Source of the DNA: Arthrobacter sp. Soil736
GTDB taxonomy: Bacteria > Actinomycetota > Actinomycetes > Actinomycetales > Micrococcaceae
NCBI RefSeq assembly: GCF_001428005.1
Contig: NZ_LMSB01000021.1
Location: 8,146 to 60,569 of the forward strand
Direction: 5' to 3'
DNA: 52,424 nucleotides
The notes under the pieces were generated by a model. That model was not told where the DNA came from. It saw only the letters and a program-made list of their open reading frames with translations, and made no database searches. Made by a program: the position numbers and the translations under genes. Below, piece by piece: positions 25,576-33,221 of the stretch (within the stretch, counting starts at the first letter, position 1; each line of letters starts with the position of its first letter).

Positions 25576-26295
25576 TTATGCCTGCGAGGCGGCGGGCAGC
25601 TGCAGGCCTTCCGCGACGTAGGCGTCTCTCGCCAGCTGTCCGATGAGAAACGCGTGCAGGGCGTGAGCCCCGACCGAAGCAGCCTCGCTGGACGTGACGG
25701 CGACAGAGAAATCGGTGTACGCCTGCACAGGTTCCGGCAGCGGCCCGACGACGGCGATGCCTGGAACGAAACGGAGCTCGCTGATCTGCTGGATGGCAAG
25801 ATCGGCGCGGCCGTCGATGACCGCCTCCCCCGTAAAGCCCTTCTCCAGGATGGTCGCCTTCGCGTTGACCTCATCGGCGATGCCGAGTTTCTCGATCAAG
25901 GAAGCAAAGTGGATCCCGCTCTGTCCAGCGCGCGAGTACGCGACTGAGCGGGCCCCGAGAAGCGCCGACGTGAGATCAACAACCGTCTCGATCTGATAGG
26001 CCGCGGCCCCTTCAGCCACGCCAATGCCGATGCCCGTTCGGACGAGTGGAGCAATCGATTCCTCGACGAGGGTTCCGGAGGGCAGGCCCTTGAGGGAATC
26101 AGTGGTGGAGATGATGATCTCCGGCAACTCGCCGGCAACAATGCGCTGCATGAGCACAGTCGTCGGGTCGAATACAGCGTTCACGCTTCCCTTTCCCTCG
26201 GCAGCGAATGCAGGGATCACCGTGGCGTCAAGCGCGCCGCGAACGACAAGAGCACTCCAGAGGGAGACGACGGTGGAGTCGGATGAATTGGCCAT
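25576..26295 (-). CDS. ModA-like solute-binding protein without signal peptide
   Basis: From ATG 26295 (AGGA seven bases upstream) the product is 239 aa. The fold is that of type II periplasmic binding proteins of the molybdate/sulfate group, with LWSALVVRGALDATVIPAF near the start, AYSRAGQSGIHFASLIEKLG in the middle and QISELRFVPGIAVVGPLP near the end. Unlike true ModA it has no signal peptide or lipobox, and no permease or ATPase gene is nearby. It may be a cytoplasmic ligand-binding or enzyme-like relative. Located upstream of the FAH-family gene, and divergent from the LhgO-like gene across a 200-bp AT-rich region. Confidence 0.78.
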   Translation of the reverse strand: MANSSDSTVVSLWSALVVRGALDATVIPAFAAEGKGSVNAVFDPTTVLMQRIVAGELPEIIISTTDSLKGLPSGTLVEESIAPLVRTGIGIGVAEGAAAYQIETVVDLTSALLGARSVAYSRAGQSGIHFASLIEKLGIADEVNAKATILEKGFTGEAVIDGRADLAIQQISELRFVPGIAVVGPLPEPVQAYTDFSVAVTSSEAASVGAHALHAFLIGQLARDAYVAEGLQLPAASQA

Positions 26296-26403
26296 GATTT
26301 GTCCTAACAATCTGGACGGCTGCGCCGTCTACTCGGACCGCGCAGGCCGCTCTCCTTGAGTGCGATGTTTCTGACGAGACGGCCGGGTAGGGACTGACTC
26401 GAA

Positions 26404-26441
26404 TTACTATAGTATCTTTAACACTACTAGACTATAGTCTA
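26404..26441. promoter_or_regulatory. Candidate GntR operator pair
   Basis: TTACTATAGTATC (26404-26416) and a perfect 14-bp palindrome TAGACTATAGTCTA (26428-26441) lie in the divergent region between the ModA-like gene and the LhgO-like gene. They share ACTATA with the sites at 22853, 29495 and 29681. The GntR regulator of the island is the likely binder. Confidence 0.55.
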
Positions 26442-26495
26442 AGTGTTGCTCCCTCGGCACAGCGTTGTCGACAGCCCCGAACAAGGAAGTCACCC

Positions 26496-27683
26496 ATGAA
26501 GAGCCACGTCATTGTGGCCGGCGCAGGAATTGTCGGCCTCTCCACCGCATATGAGCTCGGGCTCCGCGGCCACCGCGTAACCGTCCTCGAGAAGGAGAAT
26601 GCGGTCGCCGAGCATCAAACCGGGAACAACTCCGGCGTGATCCACTCCGGCCTTTATTACAAACCGGGCAGCCTAAAGGCGACGATGGGCCGGGCCGGAT
26701 CACTCTCGATGAAGGAGTTCGCCGAGGAACACGGCATCACTGTGGACATCTGCGGCAAGCTCGTCGTCGCGACGTCAACCGCGCAGATCCCCGCTCTCCA
26801 GGAGCTGTACCGTCGCGGTCAGGCCAACGGCGTGCCGTGCCGCAACATCACCCGCGAGGAAGCCCGCGAATACGAGCCCCACGTTCATACCGTCTCGGCG
26901 CTCCGGGTGGAGTCGACCGGCATCGTCGACTATCGCGGCGTCTGCAATACGCTGCGCCGCTTGATCGAGGAGAACGGCGGTCAGGTGCTCTTCGGCCAGA
27001 AGATCGTCGGAGTCGCCTCGAAGAACGACGGAATCACCGTCACGACCCAGATCGGCGAGCACCGCGGCGACGAGTTCGTCAACTGCGCCGGCCTGCATAG
27101 TGACCGCGTCGCGCGGCTCGCCGGCCTCACACCGAACGTGCGGATCATCCCCTTCCGTGGCGAGTACTTCGAACTGACGCCCCAGGAGTCGTACAAGGTC
27201 AAGGGTCTCATCTACCCGGTCCCGGATCCTGAGTTCCCCTTCCTCGGTGTCCACTTCACCCGTATGTTCAACGGCTCCGTCCATGCCGGCCCCAACGCCG
27301 TCCTCGCTCTGGCCCGCGAGGGCTACAGCTGGCTGCAGATCAACCCGCGGGACATGATCGAGAGCGCGGTGTGGCCGGGCCTGTGGATTCTCGGTAGGAA
27401 GTTTTGGCGCATCGGCATCGAGGAGACCCGCCGCTCCCTCTCGCAGAAGAGGTTCCTGGGCAGCCTCCGCGAGCTCATTCCGGACCTCTCGGACGACAGC
27501 CTCGTTCCCACCCATGCCGGTGTTCGCGCTCAGGCGATGAAGCGCGACGGCAGCCTCGTCGACGACTTCTACTTCGAGCGCGCGCCTCGGCAGATCCACG
27601 TCCTCAATGCCCCGTCACCGGCCGCGACCGCGGCCCTGGAGATCGGCAAGCGCATCGCCGATGAAGTAGGAGTATCCGTATGA
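26496..27683 (+). CDS. lhgO: L-2-hydroxyglutarate oxidase-like FAD enzyme
   Basis: 395 aa, full length for LhgO. The N-terminal FAD motif is VAGAGIVGLSTAYELGLRGH. HQTGNNSGVIHSGLYYKPGS is diagnostic of the L-2-hydroxyglutarate oxidase group in the DAO family. GEYFELTPQ and GPNAVLALAREGY follow. LhgO oxidises L-2-hydroxyglutarate to 2-oxoglutarate and passes electrons to the membrane quinone pool. In this gene set it may instead oxidise a related 2-hydroxy acid such as a tetronate. AAGGAAGTCACCC precedes ATG 26496. It overlaps the Ldh-family gene by 4 bp (ATGA), so the two are coupled. Confidence 0.87.
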   Translation: MKSHVIVAGAGIVGLSTAYELGLRGHRVTVLEKENAVAEHQTGNNSGVIHSGLYYKPGSLKATMGRAGSLSMKEFAEEHGITVDICGKLVVATSTAQIPALQELYRRGQANGVPCRNITREEAREYEPHVHTVSALRVESTGIVDYRGVCNTLRRLIEENGGQVLFGQKIVGVASKNDGITVTTQIGEHRGDEFVNCAGLHSDRVARLAGLTPNVRIIPFRGEYFELTPQESYKVKGLIYPVPDPEFPFLGVHFTRMFNGSVHAGPNAVLALAREGYSWLQINPRDMIESAVWPGLWILGRKFWRIGIEETRRSLSQKRFLGSLRELIPDLSDDSLVPTHAGVRAQAMKRDGSLVDDFYFERAPRQIHVLNAPSPAATAALEIGKRIADEVGVSV

Positions 27684-28774
27684 CCACCGAGACCCAGTTG
27701 CGGCGCTTCACTCCGGAGTCCCTGCGGGCGCAAATCCTCGCAATCCTCGACGCATGGGGCATGCGGAGCGATTCCGCGGCGATCACCGCGGAAGTCATGG
27801 TCGACACCGACCTCTCTGCGATCGACTCCCACGGTGTCTCGATGCTGCAGATGTACGAAAGGTTCCTGGTTGAGGGCCGCCTCGACCTGACCGCGGAGCC
27901 CGAGGTCGTCGTCGACGGCCCCGCGTTCGCCGTCCTGGACGGACATCATGGACTCGGACATCCGACCGCTGTCCGATCGATGGAACTCGCAATTGAGAAG
28001 GCTCGGGAGAGCGGAATCGGCATTGTGGTGGTCCGTAATTCGCTCCACTTCGGCGCGCTCGGCTTCTACGCCCGCATGGCCTCCGAGCATGGCCTCTTCT
28101 CGCTGGTCACCACGACGACACGCACGCCTGTGACCTCGGCCACCGGCGGGACCACTCCGATCCTCGGCACCAATCCGATCGCATTCTCCGCGCCGCGAAT
28201 GAGCGGTGAGCCGTTGCTTGTCGACATGTCCACCAGCGTCGTCGCCCTCAATAAGGTAAAGGCCTACGCGAACAAGGGCAAGACTCTGCCCGAGGGCTGG
28301 GTCTTTGACCGGACCGGGGAAGCCGTCACAGACGCCGCGCTTGCCTACTCGCTACTGACGAAGCTCGGCGCCACGATCAGCCCGCTCGGCGGACCGACCC
28401 CCGAGACAGGCGGCCACAAGGGCTTCGGACTCAGCCTGATGTCGCAGGTTCTGAGTGCCGCCCTGTCGAATGCCGCGGGCCCGCTGCACTCGGGCGACCG
28501 CGACAACATCGGCCACTTCTTCCTGGTCATCGACCCGGAAGCACTGAACCCGGGCGGTCAGACAGCACAGAACGTCGAACAGCTCGTCAACGCCATGCAA
28601 CAGGGCGAGAACAGGGTCAGGATCCCAGGTGACCCCGAACGCGAAGCGCGGCGCGAACGGGGCCAGAATGGCATCCCGATGCCCGAGGCGCTGCTCACAC
28701 AGATCACTGACATCGCCGGGCGCGCCTCGGCGCCGACACTCCTCACCGAGGTGGGCGTCGTCGAACTCGTCTGA
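27680..28774 (+). CDS. Ldh/malate-dehydrogenase-2 family NAD(P)-dependent oxidoreductase
   Basis: 364 aa, full length for the family that includes YbiC, ureidoglycolate dehydrogenase AllD and 2,3-diketo-gulonate reductase DlgD. Signatures are DLSAIDSHGVSMLQMYERF near the start, VVRNSLHFGALGFYARMA, TPILGTNPIAFSAP and GGHKGFGLSLMSQVLSAAL. These enzymes interconvert 2-hydroxy and 2-oxo acids. It is translationally coupled to the LhgO-like gene through ATGA at 27680. Both enzymes act on 2-hydroxy acids, so the pair may invert or oxidise one hydroxyl centre of the island's substrate. A strong hairpin follows. Confidence 0.87.
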   Translation: MTTETQLRRFTPESLRAQILAILDAWGMRSDSAAITAEVMVDTDLSAIDSHGVSMLQMYERFLVEGRLDLTAEPEVVVDGPAFAVLDGHHGLGHPTAVRSMELAIEKARESGIGIVVVRNSLHFGALGFYARMASEHGLFSLVTTTTRTPVTSATGGTTPILGTNPIAFSAPRMSGEPLLVDMSTSVVALNKVKAYANKGKTLPEGWVFDRTGEAVTDAALAYSLLTKLGATISPLGGPTPETGGHKGFGLSLMSQVLSAALSNAAGPLHSGDRDNIGHFFLVIDPEALNPGGQTAQNVEQLVNAMQQGENRVRIPGDPEREARRERGQNGIPMPEALLTQITDIAGRASAPTLLTEVGVVELV

Positions 28775-28775
28775 C

Positions 28776-28824
28776 ATCGGCTAGGTCAAGCTGGCCGAAA
28801 GTCGATCAGCTTGACCTAGCCGAT
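28776..28824. terminator. Bidirectional terminator hairpin
   Basis: Perfect 17-bp arms, ATCGGCTAGGTCAAGCT and AGCTTGACCTAGCCGAT, with a 15-base loop, lie between the converging Ldh-family and GntR genes. The right arm contains the stop codon of the GntR gene. Confidence 0.8.
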
Positions 28825-29481
28825 CGACTTTCGGTCAGCGAGGGCACGGGCGGCGGCTCCCTCGATGTGCTGGCGCATCGCTTCGGCCGCCTTCTCCGCG
28901 TCCCTCGCCTCGAGCGCTTCGATAATGTGCCCGTGCTCGATCACGGCGATCGCCGCAGTCCTTGAACTCGCTTTGGCAAGCAGACGGAATCTGCGCACGT
29001 GGCCGCCGATCGCCAGATAGGCGGAGTCGAGGAACGGATTGCCCGACTGCTTGGAGATCAGCCCATGGAAGGCATCGTCCGTACGCCAGTGCTCACTGAA
29101 TGATTCGGATTCGGCTGCCGCTGCCAACTCATCGACTGTCACTTGAAGTTCTGCAAGGAACTCCGGCGTCACTCGACGCGCCGCCTCCAGCGTTACTGCC
29201 GGTTCGATCACCAAGCGCGCTTCCATGAGCTTGACCAACTCGTGCTCACTGAACATGGGCGCAACCCGGTACCCCTTCAAGGGCTCGCGGGTCACCAGGC
29301 CAGTGTGCTCCAGGCGCGCGAGCGCTTCACGTACCGGCGTCTGGCTGACATCGAACTCGCGGGCGATGGACGGTATGTTCAGAGACTGGCCCGCCTCCCG
29401 CTCGCCCGCCATGAATTGCTTCAGGAGCAGGTTGTAGACGGTGTCGGCGTACGTTGTTCCGGGTTCTCGGCGGTTCGCCAT
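28816..29481 (-). CDS. GntR-family transcriptional regulator (FCD type)
   Basis: 221 aa. The N-terminal winged helix carries GQSLNIPSIAREFDVSQTPV and REALARLEHTGLVTREPLKG, the GntR recognition region. The C-terminal all-helical FCD ligand domain has EARLVIEPAVTLEAA, the metal-ligand-type D and H in RTDDAFHGLI, and a late EHGHIIEALEARDAE. FCD regulators usually repress sugar-acid operons and release DNA on binding an intermediate. An ACTATA-type site lies 14-29 bp upstream of its ATG (29481), suggesting autoregulation. Sites of the same type precede the other units of the island. Confidence 0.88.
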   Translation of the reverse strand: MANRREPGTTYADTVYNLLLKQFMAGEREAGQSLNIPSIAREFDVSQTPVREALARLEHTGLVTREPLKGYRVAPMFSEHELVKLMEARLVIEPAVTLEAARRVTPEFLAELQVTVDELAAAAESESFSEHWRTDDAFHGLISKQSGNPFLDSAYLAIGGHVRRFRLLAKASSRTAAIAVIEHGHIIEALEARDAEKAAEAMRQHIEGAAARALADRKSIG

Positions 29482-29822
29482 GGAATCTCCCTCTCGACTA
29501 TATTATTCAGTTTATCGTACGGAATCCGCCGACCATCGCGTCAACACGGCAAAGCCTCCGGGTTCCATCCACCACACATCTGGTGAGCGACGCGCCTCCC
29601 ATGGATAGGGAGACCTTCTTGTCCCGCAACGGGACTGGACCCAGGACACTTAGGGTTGGCTATAGAATAGAATTAGCTGTTAGACTATACTATTGTGAGA
29701 AAACAATAACGTCAGCGAGTTCGGCCTTGGCCGGGTCGCAGGAGATCGTGATCCAGGAATCGAATGACATCGCCGTCTGGGCGGATATCGGCTCGAGAAC
29801 GGGTCACAGAAGGAGGAAGACA
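29482..29822. promoter_or_regulatory. Divergent regulatory region with two candidate GntR sites
   Basis: The 340-bp space between the GntR gene (minus) and the isomerase (plus) is AT-richer than its surroundings. It contains CGACTATATTATTCAG (29495-29510) close to the regulator start and TAGACTATACTATTG (29681-29695) about 130 bp before the isomerase start. Both share the ACTATA core. A plus-strand frame stays open through the whole region into the isomerase, but the isomerase family begins at 29823. Confidence 0.5.
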
Positions 29823-30611
29823 ATGGCGGAGTTGAAGTTTGACGCCAACCTCAAGTGGCTGTTCACCGAGGTGGACTTCCTTCAGCGCTTTGACGCCGCG
29901 GCCAAGGCAGGGTTCACCGGCGTCGAGTACGCAGCGCCGTACATCTACAAGGCAACCGAGCTGAAAAGGCGCCTGACAGATGCGGGCCTGAAGCAGGTCC
30001 TCATTAACTCGCCCACTGGGAAGCCCGGCACCCCCGAGCGTCAGGGCATCGCCTGCATGCCCGACAAGGTCACGCAGTTCCACGCCGACTTCGAGCTCGC
30101 CCTCGAGTACGCCGTCGAGCTGGAGAGCGGTTTCATCCACGTGATGGCCGGCATCCGCCAGGAGGGCGTCAGCCGCGATCGGGCGTTCGCACGCTTTGTG
30201 AGCAACATCATCTGGGCATCCGAGAAGGCCAAGGACACGAACGTCCGGATCCTGCTCGAGGCACAGAACAAGCGCGACGCACCGGGCTTCCTACTCGAAA
30301 GCCAGGCGCACGCGGCCGCCGTCGCCGAGGCGGTGGATGCCGACAACGTTGGCATCATGTTCGACGTCTACCACGCTCAGATCGACGAGGGCGACCTCGT
30401 GCCGAAACTGCAGGCGATGCTTCCGCAGATCTTTCATGTGCAGGTCGCTGATCCGCCCAGGCGACACGAACCTGGTACCGGCGAAACCAACTTCCGCACG
30501 ATCTTCGACACCATCCGCGCCTCCGACTACATCGGCTGGATAGGCTGCGAATACTCACCCATCGGCGGCACCGTCGAGGGACTCACTTGGATTAAGGAGT
30601 TGGCGCAATGA
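29823..30611 (+). CDS. otnI: Hydroxypyruvate isomerase family, probable 2-oxo-tetronate isomerase
   Basis: From ATG 29823, with AGAAGGAGGAAGACA as a very strong ribosome binding site, the product is 262 aa, the length of Hyi/OtnI. It is a TIM-barrel protein with FDANLKWLFTEVDFLQRF at the start, VLINSPTGKPGTPERQGIAC, metal ligands in LLEAQNKRDAPGF and MFDVYHAQIDEGDL, HVQVADPPRRHEPGTGETNF, and GCEYSPIGGT at the end. OtnI converts 2-oxo-tetronate to 3-oxo-tetronate, the substrate of OtnK. The presence of OtnK and OtnC genes in the same island favours this role over hydroxypyruvate isomerase. Coupled to the next gene by a 4-bp overlap. Confidence 0.82.
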   Translation: MAELKFDANLKWLFTEVDFLQRFDAAAKAGFTGVEYAAPYIYKATELKRRLTDAGLKQVLINSPTGKPGTPERQGIACMPDKVTQFHADFELALEYAVELESGFIHVMAGIRQEGVSRDRAFARFVSNIIWASEKAKDTNVRILLEAQNKRDAPGFLLESQAHAAAVAEAVDADNVGIMFDVYHAQIDEGDLVPKLQAMLPQIFHVQVADPPRRHEPGTGETNFRTIFDTIRASDYIGWIGCEYSPIGGTVEGLTWIKELAQ

Positions 30612-31294
30612 CGCTCACAACAGACACAACATCGACCCAGCGCATTGCGCTCATCCATGCCACGACGGCGGCGATCGCTCCGGCCGTTGCCGGCTTGAAC
30701 ACAGTGTTCCCGGGAGCCGAGGTGTGGAACATCCTCGACGACAGGCTACTCCCCGATGCGGACGCGCACGGCGGCCTCGCGCCACAGCTCGTCGAGCGAA
30801 TGAGCCGCCTGATCGATCTCGCTCTCGCCAACGGCGCGGCCGGTGTTCTGCTCACCTGTTCGATATACGGTTCGGTTGCCCATGCGACAACGGCAGACGT
30901 TCCTGTCTTGTCCCCGGACGAGGCCGCCTTCGAACAGGTCCTCGCCGGCAACTATGGCAAGGTTCTCATGGTCGCATCCTTCGAGTCGGCACTCAACGAC
31001 TCCGTGGCGCGCTTCGCCGAGTTCCTGCGGGCGAATGGCTCGGCAACGAAGGTCGTCGGAGAAACAGTTCCCGCAGCGTTCATCGCAACGAAAGCCGGCG
31101 ACATCAGCGCACTGACTGCAGCGCTGGTCGAAGCGGCGAAGCCCTACGTAGGTTCGGTCGACGCGGTGCTGCTCGGTCAGTATTCTCTGGCCCCTGCAGC
31201 TGTCGCTCTCGAGGAGGCGCTCGGCCTTCCGGTGATCTCGGGCCCGCAGTCCGCGGCGCTCAAGCTAAAGTCAGCGGTATCCGCCCAACCGTGA
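30608..31294 (+). CDS. Aspartate/glutamate racemase-like protein with one cysteine
   Basis: 228 aa, Asp/Glu/hydantoin racemase superfamily. The first catalytic region GVLLTCSIYGSVAHA holds C84. The second, where racemases have a GCT motif, reads VLLGQYSLAPAAVALEEALG, with Gln in place of Cys. It is therefore unlikely to be a normal two-base racemase. Single-Cys members include decarboxylases and isomerases such as maleate isomerase-like proteins with other arrangements. It is translationally coupled to the isomerase (ATGA at 30608), so it should act on an intermediate of the same pathway. Function unknown. Confidence 0.8.
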   Translation: MTLTTDTTSTQRIALIHATTAAIAPAVAGLNTVFPGAEVWNILDDRLLPDADAHGGLAPQLVERMSRLIDLALANGAAGVLLTCSIYGSVAHATTADVPVLSPDEAAFEQVLAGNYGKVLMVASFESALNDSVARFAEFLRANGSATKVVGETVPAAFIATKAGDISALTAALVEAAKPYVGSVDAVLLGQYSLAPAAVALEEALGLPVISGPQSAALKLKSAVSAQP

Positions 31295-31404
31295 TAGAGG
31301 CGCGAACCCCTGCTCGGTCAAGACGTTCACGCAGGGAAGGCCATGGCGAACGTTAGCGTGTGGCGTGAGCCCTGAGCCCCGATCTCTTGACATGCAAGCT
31401 GATT

Positions 31405-31469
31405 TACTTGCCTTGAAAGTCCCCCATTTCGCCCAGCGCGTTGCCAGATCAAGGAACTTAGGATGATTA
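31405..31469 (+). repeat. Direct repeat B (~60 bp)
   Basis: Second copy of the sequence at 17113-17176, same orientation, with the shared block TGCCAGATCAAGGAACTTA directly before the ATG of the LacI-type gene. AAGGAACTTAGG acts as the ribosome binding site of that gene here. The repeat may be a duplicated regulator leader or a recombination footprint. Confidence 0.75.
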
Positions 31470-32017
31470 CGTCTTGCCGGATGAGCGACGTCGCTGCCGA
31501 AGCGGGTGTCTCTGTCGCTACGGTGTCGAATGTCCTGAACCGCCCGCAGAAGGTCAAAACCGAGACCCGGGCCAGGATTCGGGCGGCCATTGACCGGCTT
31601 GGTTATGTGCGGAACGAGCAGGCTTATGAGCTCCGCCTACGAGCGCGGACCAGAACCAACAAACGCCGCGCGAGCGGGGAGCCCTGGACTACCGAAGATG
31701 GCGTTCGGGACGAATCCCTTGGCCCGATACCCCAAAGGATCCAGATCCCGGGCACCTCGGGGCCGTTGCAGCTTTTGGAGGGAAGCCACGTCGGGCTTAT
31801 CAGCCGGGACCGGGTGATTGCCAAGGGCTGGATGGAGACGGTGACAGCAGATGAATCTACCGCCTGGATCTGGCTCGACGCGGGCGGCGGACGCCGGATG
31901 ATCCACGCCGGGGACGGGATTGATCTCCTGATCCTGGAAGAAGTCCCCGACGCCGCCCACACCACCGAAGCGAAAAACACGAAGCCCAAACGCGGCGTTA
32001 CAACCGAAGGAAACTGA
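31463..32017 (+). CDS. Mini LacI-type regulator with unfamiliar C-terminal domain
   Basis: 184 aa. Residues 7-60 are a LacI helix-turn-helix with hinge (MSDVAAEAGVSVATVSNVLN, then AAIDRLGYVRNEQAYELR). The usual 270-residue sugar-binding domain is absent. After a basic linker comes a compact ~70-residue segment (IQIPGTSGPLQLLEGSHVGL, then GWMETVTADESTAWIWLDAG and IDLLILEE) that I cannot assign. It could be a new small sensory domain or an in-frame fusion by rearrangement; the gene start lies in direct repeat B. It ends 4 bp before the aldo/keto reductase, so they are co-transcribed. Confidence 0.75.
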   Translation: MITSCRMSDVAAEAGVSVATVSNVLNRPQKVKTETRARIRAAIDRLGYVRNEQAYELRLRARTRTNKRRASGEPWTTEDGVRDESLGPIPQRIQIPGTSGPLQLLEGSHVGLISRDRVIAKGWMETVTADESTAWIWLDAGGGRRMIHAGDGIDLLILEEVPDAAHTTEAKNTKPKRGVTTEGN

Positions 32018-32021
32018 ACGC

Positions 32022-33068
32022 ATGACCTACATTCCAGCGCAGGACCGCTACGATTCCATGCCGTACCGCAGGGTCGGGCGCAGCGGGCTGAAACTTCCGG
32101 CCATATCCCTCGGCCTCTGGCACAACTTCGGCGACGACAAGCCCTTCGAGACGCAACGGGCCATCCTCCGCCGCGCCTTCGACCTCGGCATCACGCACTT
32201 CGATCTCGCCAACAACTACGGCCCGCCCAGCGGCGGCGCGGAAACAAACTTCGGCCGGCACCTGCAGGACGACTTCAAACCGTACCGCGACGAACTCGTC
32301 ATCTCCACCAAAGCCGGATACCGCATGTGGCCCGGGCCGTACGGGGAATGGGGATCCAGGAAATACCTGCTGGCCAGCCTGGACCAGTCGCTGGAACGCA
32401 TGGGCCTGGACTACGTCGATATCTTCTACAGCCACCGCCCCGACCCGGACACCCCTCTCGAGGAGACCATGGGGGCACTCGACACAGCGGTCCGCTCCGG
32501 CAGGGCGCTGTACGCCGGTATCTCCTCCTACTCCCCCGAAAGGACCATCGAGGCCGCCGCCATCCTCGCCGATCTCGGCACGCCGTTGCTGATTCACCAG
32601 CCCTCCTACTCGATGCTCAACCGGTGGACCGAACACGGTGATCCCAACCTGTTCCAGGCACTCGAACAGGTCGGCGCAGGGGCGATTGCCTTCTCGCCCC
32701 TCGCCCAAGGACTGCTCACCACCCGCTACCTGGACGGCGTCCCCGACGACTCCCGCGCGGCGTCGGGCAAGTCCCTGGCGGACACCCACCTCTCCCCCGA
32801 GAACCTGACCCGAATCCGAGGCCTCAACAACATCGCTGCCCAGCGCGGACAGACCCTCGCCCAAATGGCCATCGCCTGGGTGCTGCGCCCCCAGAAGAAG
32901 GGGATACCGGTTACGTCAGCATTGATCGGCGCCAGCAGCGTCCGACAACTCGAATACAACCTCGCGGCAGTCTCGGGGCCGGAATTCACCAGCGACGACC
33001 TTCAGAAAATCGACGAATTCGCGATCGAATCCGACATCAACCTCTGGGCTGGAGCGCTCCAGGCCTAG
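32022..33068 (+). CDS. Aldo/keto reductase, YghZ/MgrA type
   Basis: 348 aa, typical of L-glyceraldehyde 3-phosphate reductase-like AKRs (AKR14 group). It starts YRRVGRSGLKLPAISLGLW. The catalytic tetrad is visible as D and Y in HFDLANNYGPPSGGAE, the lysine in VISTKAGYRMWPG and the histidine in IFYSHRPDPDTPLEETMGAL. AFSPLAQGLLTTRYLDG and SALIGASSVRQLEYNL bind NADPH. The enzyme reduces small aldehydes and methylglyoxal. AAGGAAACTGAACGC precedes ATG 32022. It is in one unit with the mini LacI regulator, its likely controller. Confidence 0.88.
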   Translation: MTYIPAQDRYDSMPYRRVGRSGLKLPAISLGLWHNFGDDKPFETQRAILRRAFDLGITHFDLANNYGPPSGGAETNFGRHLQDDFKPYRDELVISTKAGYRMWPGPYGEWGSRKYLLASLDQSLERMGLDYVDIFYSHRPDPDTPLEETMGALDTAVRSGRALYAGISSYSPERTIEAAAILADLGTPLLIHQPSYSMLNRWTEHGDPNLFQALEQVGAGAIAFSPLAQGLLTTRYLDGVPDDSRAASGKSLADTHLSPENLTRIRGLNNIAAQRGQTLAQMAIAWVLRPQKKGIPVTSALIGASSVRQLEYNLAAVSGPEFTSDDLQKIDEFAIESDINLWAGALQA

Positions 33069-33156
33069 ACCCACGCATTCTTCCAGAGCACCGGCCCGCC
33101 AACAGCGGCGCGCAACTACCCAGTCACATCAAGAATGGGCTCTGCCGCACCCGTCC

Positions 33157-33191
33157 CGGTTACCCGGGCACCCGCGGCGCCCGGGTAACCG
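33157..33191. terminator. Strong GC hairpin between the two aldo/keto reductase genes
   Basis: Perfect 13-bp arms, CGGTTACCCGGGC and GCCCGGGTAACCG, with a 9-base loop. There is no T-run after it, so it may be a weak terminator or a processing site. Confidence 0.6.
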
Positions 33192-33221
33192 ATGCCGCCC
33201 CCACCGACGAAAGAACTGATG

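Noticed and set aside
29454..29822. Long N-terminal extension of the OtnI-like isomerase
   Set aside because: The frame is open through the regulatory region, but the family begins at MAELKFDANLKW (29823), which has a very strong ribosome binding site.
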